NCBI GenBank assembly: GCA_963977415.1
Contig: CAXBOS010000001.1
Location: forward strand, 124,001-188,000
Direction of reading: 5' to 3'
DNA: 64,000 bases
Origin: Croceimicrobium sp963977415
Lineage (GTDB): Bacteria; Bacteroidota; Bacteroidia; Flavobacteriales; Schleiferiaceae
The translations under genes were made by a program, and so were the position numbers. The notes below the pieces were generated by a model that searched no databases, was not told the origin of the DNA, and saw nothing but the letters and a program-made list of their open reading frames with translations. Of this stretch, positions 1 through 7,555 are shown in pieces (positions within the stretch are counted from its first letter, which is position 1; each line of letters begins with the position of its first letter).

Positions 1-3000
1 TTACTAGCTCGCGACTGAGACCTTCCTTAATTAAGCTTTCGTTGAGGTTAATATCCAATGCGACCGTTAGGCCATCTTCACTTTGAACCAACCAGCCGGG
101 AATGTCCTCGGTATTAATGCTTACGTCGGAGCTAAGAATTTCAATGCTTTCTCCGTTAAGCTCTAAGCTCAGCCTACCTTCGTTTTCAAGTTGGCTAATT
201 TCGTCTTGACTTAAACCGCCAATAGCCGCCGCAACTTGTTTCATCATTTTTCCGAAACGAGGTCCGAGTTTTTTAAAGTCGGCTTTAATGCTCTTAACCA
301 AAACATTTTCGCCTGCGTGTAAAACGGCGAGTTCCTTCACATTCGTTTCGGCCAAAAGAATGTCGCGTACACTTTCCATCAATTCGGCCTGCGCTTCATT
401 TAAAGCGGGAACCATAATTTTTTGCAAGGGCTGACGCACTTTTAGCCTTTCCTTTTTGCGCAAGGCTAAAACCATGGAGCTTAATTTTCGGGCAATGGCC
501 ATACGATCATTTAAGAGCTGATCAATAGGGGCCACGGCTTCTTTAGGCCAGTAGCTGAGGTGAACCGATTCGCTCTTTTCTTGCGCATCTACCGCAAGGT
601 TTAAATCGCAGTATAAACGGTCGCTGAAAAAGGGTGCGATAGGGCTAATTAATTGGGCCAAATTATGAAGACAACGGAAAAGGGTCTCGTAAGCCATTTG
701 TTTGTCGAGGCTCATTTCGCCTTTCCAGAAACGACGTCGGTTAAGACGCACATACCAATTGCTGAGCTCTTCGTCTACAAAGTATTCGATGGCGCGAGCG
801 GCACGTGTAGGTTCGTACTCGGCATAGCTTTGCTCTACTTTTTCAGTAAGTTCTTGCAGGCGCGAAAGAATCCAACGATCTAATTCGGGACGATCTTTTA
901 CGGCAGTTTCTGTAGAAGCTTTGTATACGAAGCCATCAATATTTGCATACAGCGCAAAGAAAGAGTAGGTATTATAAAGGGTTCCGAAGAATCGTCTGCG
1001 TACTTCTTCCACTCCGTCGAGCGAGAATTTTAAATTATCCCAAGGCTGCGCATTGCTAATCATATACCAACGAACGGGGTCGGTACCATATTTTTCTATG
1101 GTCGTAAATGGGTCAATGGCATTGCCGAGGCGCTTGCTCATTTTCTGGCCTTTCTCATCGAGAACCAAACCGTTAGAAACCACGTTCTTATAAGCAACTT
1201 TTCCAAAAACTAAGGAGCTGATAGCATGTAGGGTATAAAACCAACCTCGGGTTTGATCAACACCTTCAGCGATAAAGTCGGCAGGAAAACGCTGATCGAA
1301 ATCCTCCTTGTTTTCGAAAGGGTAATGCCATTGGGCATAAGGCATTGAGCCGGAGTCGAACCAAACATCGATAAGGTCAGATTCGCGACGCATCTCTTTT
1401 CCACTGTCGGAAAGCAAAACAATTTTATCGACGATATGACGGTGTAGATCTATCTGATCGTAGTTTTCTTCACTCATATTACCAGGCTCGAAACCTTGCA
1501 AGGGATGACTACTCATTAAGCCCGCTTCCATTGCTTTGTCGCAGGCAGCTTTTAGTTCCTTTACGGAGCCGAATATTTTGGACTCGCTACCATCTTCGGT
1601 ACTCCAAATTGGTAGAGGAATACCCCAGTAACGCGAGCGACTTAAATTCCAATCGTTGGCGTTTTCGAGCCAATTACCAAAGCGACCTTCGCCGGTACTT
1701 TTGGGTTTCCAATTAATAGTTTTGTTGAGCGCTACCAATTCTTCTTTGTCAGCAGTAACCTTTATAAACCAGCTATCTAACGGATAGTACAGGATAGGTT
1801 TATCGGTTCTCCAGCAGTGTGGATAGCTATGCACGTACTTTTCTACCTTAAAGGCTTTATTTTGCTCTTTTAGGAGGATGGAAATCTCTACATCCACCGA
1901 TTTTTCAGGGGCTTCTCCTTCTGCATAGTATTCATTCTTTACGTACTTACCACTCAGAGGACCAGAGTTTTGAATAAAACGACCTTGTAGGTCTACTAAG
2001 GGAACAAGATTTTCATTTCCATCAAGTACTAACATAGGTGGAACAGGAGGAACGGCTTCTTTGGCGACCTTGGCATCATCGGCTCCAAAAGTTGGCGCGG
2101 TGTGGACAATACCAGTACCGTCTTCGGTGGTTACAAAGTCGCCGCCTATCACACGAAAGGCATTTTCTACCCCATCATTAGGTGTCGCCCAAGGAAGTAG
2201 TTGCTCGTAGCGCAGACCGATTAATTCACTGCCCTTTCCTTCCCAAACAATGCGCCACGGAAGGTTTTTTCCATCCTCAATGTAGCTGCTTAAGTCGGCG
2301 TCTTTTAATTCGTCTTTAAAATATTTCCCAACGAGATTTTTAGCAATAAAAACCTTTTGAGCGAGCTGGGTATAAGGATTGAAGCTTTCAATTAATTGAT
2401 AGTCAATTTTGGGTCCTACGGTTAAAGCGGTATTGGAAGGCAAAGTCCAAGGCGTAGTAGTCCAAGCGAGGAAGTAAACCAAATCCTCATTTTGAATTAG
2501 ATCTCCGAAAAGGGCTTGGAAAGCTTCATTTTTAGTTACCACAAACTGGGCAATGGCAGAAGTGTCCTTTACGTCGCGGTAGCTGCCGGGCATGTTTAGC
2601 TCATGCGAACTTAAACCTGTACCAGCTTTAGGAGAGTAAGGCTGAATGGTATAGCCTTTATAAATTAAATCTTTTTCCCATAATTGCTTTAAAAGCCACC
2701 ATACACTTTCCATGTATTTGGGCTTATAGGTTACATAGGGATCATTCATATCCACCCAGTAACCCATTTTTTCGGTAAGGTCATTCCAGATGTCGGTATA
2801 ACGCATTACCGCCTTTTTGCAAGCTTCGTTATAATCTTCAATGGAAATGCTTTTCCCGATATCTTCTTTGGTGATACCTAGTTCTTTTTCCACGCCCAAT
2901 TCCACAGGAAGCCCGTGGGTATCCCAACCAGCTTTACGTTTTACTTGAAAACCTTCAAGGGTTTTAAAGCGGCAGAAAATATCTTTAATCGCGCGCCCCA

Positions 3001-3184
3001 TAACATGGTGTATGCCAGGCATGCCATTGGCGGAGGGAGGGCCTTCGTAAAACACAAAGCTCTCTCTGCCTTCGCGGCTAGAAATACTTTTTTCGAAGGT
3101 GTTATTTTCTTTCCACCATTTAAGCACCTCCTTATTTATAGTTGGGAGGTCTAAGTGCTTATATTCAGGATAATTAGTTGCCAT
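1..3184 (-). CDS. ileS: Isoleucyl-tRNA synthetase, C-terminus cut off by window edge
   Basis: Charges tRNA-Ile with isoleucine in the cytoplasm. It is a class I synthetase. About 1061 codons are present with no stop, so the extreme C-terminus lies outside the window. The start is the ATG at 3182-3184. The catalytic signature region reads FYEGPPSANGMPGIHHVMG, so the canonical HIGH box is GIHH at residues 57-60 (3005-3016). A KMSKR loop lies at residues 681-685 (1130-1144). The length and the FYEGPPSANG context fit the long, eukaryote-like IleRS2 group typical of Bacteroidota. The GxHH form with positions 1 and 3 swapped has been described as a determinant of very high mupirocin resistance. Identity is certain; the resistance phenotype is inference. 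Confidence 0.97.
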   Translation of the reverse strand, partial: MATNYPEYKHLDLPTINKEVLKWWKENNTFEKSISSREGRESFVFYEGPPSANGMPGIHHVMGRAIKDIFCRFKTLEGFQVKRKAGWDTHGLPVELGVEKELGITKEDIGKSISIEDYNEACKKAVMRYTDIWNDLTEKMGYWVDMNDPYVTYKPKYMESVWWLLKQLWEKDLIYKGYTIQPYSPKAGTGLSSHELNMPGSYRDVKDTSAIAQFVVTKNEAFQALFGDLIQNEDLVYFLAWTTTPWTLPSNTALTVGPKIDYQLIESFNPYTQLAQKVFIAKNLVGKYFKDELKDADLSSYIEDGKNLPWRIVWEGKGSELIGLRYEQLLPWATPNDGVENAFRVIGGDFVTTEDGTGIVHTAPTFGADDAKVAKEAVPPVPPMLVLDGNENLVPLVDLQGRFIQNSGPLSGKYVKNEYYAEGEAPEKSVDVEISILLKEQNKAFKVEKYVHSYPHCWRTDKPILYYPLDSWFIKVTADKEELVALNKTINWKPKSTGEGRFGNWLENANDWNLSRSRYWGIPLPIWSTEDGSESKIFGSVKELKAACDKAMEAGLMSSHPLQGFEPGNMSEENYDQIDLHRHIVDKIVLLSDSGKEMRRESDLIDVWFDSGSMPYAQWHYPFENKEDFDQRFPADFIAEGVDQTRGWFYTLHAISSLVFGKVAYKNVVSNGLVLDEKGQKMSKRLGNAIDPFTTIEKYGTDPVRWYMISNAQPWDNLKFSLDGVEEVRRRFFGTLYNTYSFFALYANIDGFVYKASTETAVKDRPELDRWILSRLQELTEKVEQSYAEYEPTRAARAIEYFVDEELSNWYVRLNRRRFWKGEMSLDKQMAYETLFRCLHNLAQLISPIAPFFSDRLYCDLNLAVDAQEKSESVHLSYWPKEAVAPIDQLLNDRMAIARKLSSMVLALRKKERLKVRQPLQKIMVPALNEAQAELMESVRDILLAETNVKELAVLHAGENVLVKSIKADFKKLGPRFGKMMKQVAAAIGGLSQDEISQLENEGRLSLELNGESIEILSSDVSINTEDIPGWLVQSEDGLTVALDINLNESLIKEGLSRELV

Positions 3185-3208
3185 CGCGTTCGATTTTTTT
3201 CGAGAGCG

Positions 3209-3216
3209 CGAAGTTA
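3209..3216 (-). promoter_or_regulatory. Putative -7 box of ileS promoter
   Basis: On the minus strand this reads TAACTTCG, one mismatch from the Bacteroidota -7 consensus TAnnTTTG. It lies 25 bases before the ileS ATG. No convincing -33 TTTG was found at the expected spacing. Confidence 0.45.
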
Positions 3217-3462
3217 GTAATTCTAGCCTTCAAACCTGAGTGCAATGTGAAATCAGGCCTCAGACTGCTTGTAAATAGTGGGATTGAAGCCGAGGCGCTG
3301 AAGCAATAGTGGGCTAAGGCGCAGAAAAACGCTTTTTAGAAGGGGCTTAGCAGTGTCTTTTCCTTTTCTTGAAAATCTGAGACTATAATTTAAACGCCGA
3401 ACTCAGGCTTCAAGGCTTAGCCTTTTTAAGGCTTCTTGGGCTAAGGAGCAGCGCTCTTTTCT

Positions 3463-3470
3463 TACATTCG
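3463..3470 (+). promoter_or_regulatory. Putative -7 box for the channel/lipoprotein pair
   Basis: TACATTCG, one mismatch from TAnnTTTG, sits 16 bases before the GTG start at 3487. A TTG at 3436-3438 could be the -33 element, although the 24-base spacing is long. Confidence 0.35.
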
Positions 3471-3486
3471 CTAAAATTCCTTTATT

Positions 3487-4548
3487 GTGAAGCAGGTTTT
3501 CTTTTTTTTAATGTTCTACTGGGCCTTTTTATCGCCTTTAAAAGCCCAAGATTCAACTTTAGTAATCGGCTTAAAAGCAACGCCCCCTTTTGTAATACAA
3601 GAGGCTAATGGGCAGCCGGCGGGTTTATCGCTTGCTTTTTGGGAGTTAATAGACGATAAAATACCTGCACGGATAGAGTACCGCTGGTTTGATGATTTAG
3701 ATGAGATGCTAAAAGCGGTTGCTAATAATGAGCTTGATTTATCGATAAACCCCATTACCGTTACCGAGAAGCGCATGGATAGTCTTGATTTCTCGCAACC
3801 TTTTTTTATTTCGGGTACTACGGCAGCGCGCAAAGAGGTGAGCTCCTGGACGGGATTTTTTGAGAATTTGTTTAGCCTTGAGTTCTTTTCAGCTATTGCC
3901 ATTTTAGCGGCGGTAATATTTGTCTTCGGCTTTATGGTGTGGTTATTTGAAAGACGCAAGAACCCCGAGCAGTTTGCTCCAGGGTGGCAAGGTGTTTTAG
4001 ATGGCTTCTGGTGGAGCGCCGTAACCATGACAACCGTTGGATACGGCGACAAGTCGCCCGTAAGTAGAGGGGGAAGATTTATAGGCCTAATATGGATGTT
4101 CTCTGCAATTTTACTGATTAGTGGTTTAACGGCTGGGGTGGCCTCCGCTTTAACAGTAAATAATATTGAAAGGAAAATAAACGGCATCGAAGACCTTCGT
4201 CGTTTCGAGTCGGGTAGTATTCGCGGTAGTGGCACCGTTGAGTACCTGGAGATTTACGGTCTTCCTAATCGGTATTTTGATGATGTTAATGCCGGTTTGG
4301 AAGCGGTGCAGCAAGGTGAAATTGATATTTTCCTCTTTGATCGGCCTATTTTGCAATTTTATTTAGAACGGGGAGATTATCAGGATTTGGTTTTAGACCA
4401 TCGAAATTTAAAGACGGATTATTATAGTTTTACGTATCCAAAAGGTAGTCCTTTGCGGGAAGTACTCGACCCGAAAATAGTGAGAGCATTGAAGTCGGAT
4501 AGCTGGAATTTTATTTTAAGAAAAGCAAGTAGAAATGAGAATGATTAA
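3487..4548 (+). CDS. GluR0-like ionotropic glutamate receptor / ligand-gated K+ channel
   Basis: Predicted inner-membrane, amino-acid-gated potassium channel of 353 aa, GTG start. Order of parts: signal peptide (about 1-21), ligand-binding half S1 (about 24-118), TM M1 (about 133-155), pore loop with the K+ selectivity filter TVGYGD (183-188), TM M2 (about 198-222), and ligand-binding half S2 (225-350). This is the architecture of prokaryotic GluR0. Ligand residues of animal iGluRs align well: PITVTEKR (T91, R96) matches the PLTIT..R segment that binds the alpha-carboxylate. RGSGT (S248, T250) matches the distal-carboxylate site, and D285 in FLFDRP matches the acidic residue holding the amino group. 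Its stop overlaps the next gene by 14 bases, so the two are probably co-translated. The channel family is clear; glutamate as the ligand is inferred. Confidence 0.9.
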   Translation: MKQVFFFLMFYWAFLSPLKAQDSTLVIGLKATPPFVIQEANGQPAGLSLAFWELIDDKIPARIEYRWFDDLDEMLKAVANNELDLSINPITVTEKRMDSLDFSQPFFISGTTAARKEVSSWTGFFENLFSLEFFSAIAILAAVIFVFGFMVWLFERRKNPEQFAPGWQGVLDGFWWSAVTMTTVGYGDKSPVSRGGRFIGLIWMFSAILLISGLTAGVASALTVNNIERKINGIEDLRRFESGSIRGSGTVEYLEIYGLPNRYFDDVNAGLEAVQQGEIDIFLFDRPILQFYLERGDYQDLVLDHRNLKTDYYSFTYPKGSPLREVLDPKIVRALKSDSWNFILRKASRNEND

Positions 4549-5440
4549 AAAAATGAGTTCAGGCTTAATCGCCTTAGGAATGGTGGCTTGTAATGGTGGC
4601 CAAAATGTTGGAGAGGAAAACGCAAACCCTGCTGATACCGCATCTGCGGAAGCAATAGAGGAGGTGTCAAGTACAATGAGCTTGGAGCCCTTGTGGCAAA
4701 GTGATAGTACTTTAATAACCAACGAATCGGTTTTATACTATGCTGAGGGCGATTTTTTACTGGTGAGTAATATTGAAGGTAAACCGACAGAACTAGATGA
4801 TAAGGGTAGTATAGCCAAAGTTAGTACTGATGGTAAAATTATAGATGCAGCTTGGGCTACTGGCATTAGTGCACCTAAGGGCATGTGTGTAGTAGGAGAG
4901 AAGCTATTTGTTAGCGATGTAAATCGGGTAATTGCAATATCGATGGAAAACACAGCCGATCGTGACTATTACCCCATTGAAGGCGCACAATTTCTTAACG
5001 ATTTAAGTACGGATGGTAAGGCCGTTTACGTTTCCGACATGGCTTTGGGAACTTTGCACCGCATAAAGGATGGCGTTCTGAGCTTGGTAGCCGATAGTGT
5101 AGCCAGTTTAAACGGCCTATGCTTTGCCGAAAACAAACTGTTTGGTCTTAATGCAGAAGGCTTAATAGAGTTTGATCTGCAAGATGGAACTTACCAAGTT
5201 TTAAACGACAAAGTACAAGGTGGTGACGGTTTGGTTTCTTTGGGCGATGGAAAGTTTATCGCTTCTAAATGGCAAGGGGAAATTTGGTTTATCGATGGCG
5301 AAGAAGCTTCACAAATGTTGAACAGTCAAGAAGAAGGAATTCAAACAGCCGATATTGGTTTCAACCCGAATACCAATACGGTATATGTTCCCCGTTTTTT
5401 CTCTAATTATATTTCGGCCTTTACGCTGCTAAGCGAATAA
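4535..5440 (+). CDS. Lipoprotein with SMP-30/NHL-like beta-propeller
   Basis: A 301-aa protein with a lipoprotein signal peptide (lipobox around MVAC, Cys19), then a Ser/Ala/Glu-rich linker. The rest has repeated propeller-like blades such as YYAEGDFLLVSN, LFVSDVNRVIAI, VYVSDMALGTLHRI and KFIASKWQGEIWFI. It resembles the SMP-30/gluconolactonase/LRE-like group. No enzymatic activity can be assigned from the sequence. It starts 14 bases inside the channel gene. It is probably anchored in the periplasm or on the surface and may bind a ligand or sugar acid. A role as a partner of the channel is inference from position only. Confidence 0.75.
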   Translation: MRMIKKMSSGLIALGMVACNGGQNVGEENANPADTASAEAIEEVSSTMSLEPLWQSDSTLITNESVLYYAEGDFLLVSNIEGKPTELDDKGSIAKVSTDGKIIDAAWATGISAPKGMCVVGEKLFVSDVNRVIAISMENTADRDYYPIEGAQFLNDLSTDGKAVYVSDMALGTLHRIKDGVLSLVADSVASLNGLCFAENKLFGLNAEGLIEFDLQDGTYQVLNDKVQGGDGLVSLGDGKFIASKWQGEIWFIDGEEASQMLNSQEEGIQTADIGFNPNTNTVYVPRFFSNYISAFTLLSE

Positions 5441-5460
5441 GATACAGATGATTTATACGG

Positions 5461-5499
5461 ATAAGCCCTAACATTTACCTTGTTGGGGCTTATTTTTTT
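5461..5499 (+). terminator. Rho-independent terminator after channel/lipoprotein operon
   Basis: A hairpin with arms AAGCCCtAAC and GTTgGGGCTT is followed by a run of T residues, 20 bases after the lipoprotein stop. It may also serve the convergent minus-strand operon. Confidence 0.75.
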
Positions 5500-5592
5500 G
5501 AAGTAAAACGCGAGCTAGCTTTGCAAGAAATATTCGTTTGCGCTTCTAGCCAAAGCGGTAAAACAAGATGAATTTCAGGCCAAACTTAATCC

Positions 5593-6066
5593 TTAGCGCC
5601 AAGTTTTTAATTCTTGCGCTTTCCGGTCTAAGTATACCTTTAGACCATATTTGGCGCTTAGCCACCTAATTATTAAGAGTAAAAATCCGAGGCTTAAGAT
5701 TGAGGGGAGTGAGTTGAGACGAAAGCCACTCGAGATAAATGCGAGCAATGCAAAACCAAAAACTAGGCTTCCTATATGGATGAGCATTCGCAGGTACTCG
5801 GTTTCTAAATCAATATTGATGTAGCCATCATTCTCGCTAATCTTTAACTCTCCGCGATTAAAGTTTAGGAAAGGGCCACGTCTAAAAATTCTTCCAAAGT
5901 GGAATAATTTCTGTTCGAATTTAAGCTCATTTTTTCCTTCTGAGTAAACGCGGTCAAGCCCTTGCTCCTGAAAAGTTTTTTCAAGAAAGGAATAGACTTG
6001 ATTGGTAGTGAGATTTGTCGCTTCAGCTTTTTTAATGGAGGTTCCCGTTTTGATGCTAAGCTTCAT
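5593..6066 (-). CDS. Uncharacterised membrane protein, two TM segments
   Basis: A 157-aa protein I do not recognise. The N-terminal 90 or so residues look soluble and mixed alpha/beta (KKAEATNLTTNQVYSFL, then strands such as GELKIS and GYINIDLETEY). Two hydrophobic segments follow (about 96-112 and 119-138), then a short basic tail. It is the last gene of a tight three-gene minus-strand set. Its ATG is one base after the stop of the ATPase-like gene, so translational coupling is likely. The ATPase-like protein could be its partner, but that is only inferred from spacing. Confidence 0.7.
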   Translation of the reverse strand: MKLSIKTGTSIKKAEATNLTTNQVYSFLEKTFQEQGLDRVYSEGKNELKFEQKLFHFGRIFRRGPFLNFNRGELKISENDGYINIDLETEYLRMLIHIGSLVFGFALLAFISSGFRLNSLPSILSLGFLLLIIRWLSAKYGLKVYLDRKAQELKTWR

Positions 6067-6067
6067 A

Positions 6068-7012
6068 TCACTGCTTTACAAGCCATTGTAACCAGCGCAT
6101 AAACAACTGGTCGTGCACAAAATAAGCCTGCTCGTCGCGCTGGATTAGCTTAGTGCTTAGCAGGTTTTGTAGGGCCCTTTCAATACTGCTGGCGGCGCCT
6201 AAATTATACTTTACCAAAAAAGCAAAAGCATGCGGCTGCTCTACCCTTTCTTCTAAAGCAATGGCCTGTAAAAGTTTCCATTGTAGGGCGGTAAAACGGT
6301 GCTGAAAGAGTTTGAAAAGGGGATGAACCTCTTTCAATAAATTAACAATTGCCTCGGCTGCTTTTTCCTGTTTCTTGGCTAAAAGGGCATTTAGTAATTG
6401 TAAATTACCTTGGCTAAATTCGTAAAGTTCATGCTCAAAGGCGGATGGGTTAGCCCAAATATCTTCCGCGGAAGCCTTGGCAAGGACGTGTTTTTCGAGC
6501 TTTAGTTTGGAGGGAATTTTAAGAGAAGCATCGCTGTTAAGGAGCACTTGTATATTTCGCGCTTCCGCAAGATGGCTAAAAGCCTCCAACATTCCTTTTT
6601 CTTGCAAGTCCAGGTTCCAGTCTTCAAGATGTTCAAAAATGAAAAGGAAATCTAGTCCCACTTGTTGTAGATGATCGGCCAATAATTTTAAACATTGGTG
6701 AAAATCCGCAAAGTTTTGCATGGTTACATAGGCGGTCTCCTGGTAAAAACGGTTGAGCTGAAAAGACAAATTAGGCCTTTCTTGGGCCTGTTTTTCTAGC
6801 TCTGCAAAGAAGATGTTTTTAAAGGTGCTAAACTTTTGGCTATTGGTAATGGCATAGCGAAAGCAAATGCGGCGATTAACCAACCGCTCTTCTAAACGAC
6901 TTAATAAAAAGCTGGCGCCATAGCCAAGAGGGGCCTCGAGATGAAGGTTTTTACGATTCATGATCGCATCGTATAGCTCTTCTAATTTTTTCGCCCGAAT
7001 TAAGGTTTTCAT
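6068..7012 (-). CDS. AAA/STAND-like ATPase homologue with degenerate Walker A
   Basis: A 314-aa protein with the layout of bacterial ATPases that carry an N-terminal P-loop domain and a C-terminal winged helix. The P-loop position reads APLGYGASFLL near residues 28-38, so the Lys of GxxGxGK[ST] is replaced by Ala. The Walker B-like strand is LFIFEHLEDW (around residue 130), without the usual DE pair. The C-terminus (about 235-314) looks like a winged helix (QWKLLQAIALEE, SIERALQNLLSTKLIQR). Probably a non-hydrolysing regulatory or scaffold relative, which is inference. It lies 7 bases after the RidA gene and 1 base before the membrane-protein gene. Confidence 0.6.
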   Translation of the reverse strand: MKTLIRAKKLEELYDAIMNRKNLHLEAPLGYGASFLLSRLEERLVNRRICFRYAITNSQKFSTFKNIFFAELEKQAQERPNLSFQLNRFYQETAYVTMQNFADFHQCLKLLADHLQQVGLDFLFIFEHLEDWNLDLQEKGMLEAFSHLAEARNIQVLLNSDASLKIPSKLKLEKHVLAKASAEDIWANPSAFEHELYEFSQGNLQLLNALLAKKQEKAAEAIVNLLKEVHPLFKLFQHRFTALQWKLLQAIALEERVEQPHAFAFLVKYNLGAASSIERALQNLLSTKLIQRDEQAYFVHDQLFMRWLQWLVKQ

Positions 7013-7019
7013 AGCGACC

Positions 7020-7436
7020 TTAATTAAATTCTGCCACGCACTTAAGCTCTATGGCAATGGGGGTGGGAAGCGCTGTAATAGCAATTGTTGTGCGACAAGG
7101 CTTGGGCTCAACATCCCGAAAGTAGTCGGCATATATACGGTTGAAAGTATGGAAGTCACGTTTCATATCTACCAAAAAAACTTGGACGTCTACCAATTTA
7201 TCCCAGCTGCTTCCGTGCTCGTCTAAAATAGCTTTTACGTTAGCAAAAACGCTATGTACTTGGGCCTCAAAGTCAAACTCTTTGAAATTACCATTATGGT
7301 CGAGGCTTAAACCCGGAACCCCCGAGTCGTTAGCGTCACTGCCAGCAATACGCGGACCAACGCCGCTTAAAAACAATAGGGATCCTGCCTTACGGGCCAG
7401 GGGATATAGCCCTACGGGCTTAGGTGCTTTACTCAT
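7020..7436 (-). CDS. RidA family protein, 2-aminomuconate deaminase-like
   Basis: A 138-aa member of the Rid (YjgF/YER057c/UK114) superfamily, usually a trimer that hydrolyses enamine/imine intermediates to ketoacids and ammonia. Family features: LFLSGVGPRIAG near residue 21, VHSVFANVKAIL, a DVQVFLVDM strand, and the C-terminal segment PCRTTIAITALPTPIAIE containing the conserved Arg. This C-terminal wording resembles 2-aminomuconate deaminase of the kynurenine pathway more than housekeeping RidA. That is notable because a 2-aminomuconate semialdehyde dehydrogenase lies at the other end of the window. First gene of a three-gene minus-strand operon. Family certain; substrate tentative. Confidence 0.85.
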   Translation of the reverse strand: MSKAPKPVGLYPLARKAGSLLFLSGVGPRIAGSDANDSGVPGLSLDHNGNFKEFDFEAQVHSVFANVKAILDEHGSSWDKLVDVQVFLVDMKRDFHTFNRIYADYFRDVEPKPCRTTIAITALPTPIAIELKCVAEFN

Positions 7437-7453
7437 AATTTAATTCTATGCTT

Positions 7454-7461
7454 CAAAAATA
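7454..7461 (-). promoter_or_regulatory. Putative -7 box of the RidA operon
   Basis: On the minus strand this reads TATTTTTG, a full match to TAnnTTTG, 17 bases before the ATG of the RidA gene. The -33 element is not clear. Confidence 0.5.
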
Positions 7462-7555
7462 AGACGCTAAAAGGAGTGAAGGAAATAAGGCGCCTATTTA
7501 TTTTTACTAAGCTCATTTTGCAGTGAATTCAGGATACTGGTATGCCTTCAGCAAT

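Larger units (their letters stand above)
3185..3486. other. Divergent intergenic region between ileS and the channel gene
   Basis: About 300 bases without a plausible coding sequence. It holds the -7-like boxes of both divergent genes. Short partial repeats of the type GGCTTAG/GGGCTAAGG occur in it, but I could not resolve them into a clean hairpin or riboswitch. Confidence 0.4.

Noticed and set aside
3516..4235. Long open frame on the minus strand opposite the channel gene
   Set aside because: It lies wholly inside the channel gene, has a Ser/Pro/Lys-rich composition without any motif, and the plus-strand protein has unmistakable domains.
7483..7499. AAATAAGGCGCCTATTT as a terminator after the GT2 gene
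   Set aside because: The near-palindrome has no loop and no T run in the right direction, so a stable terminator hairpin is not expected.
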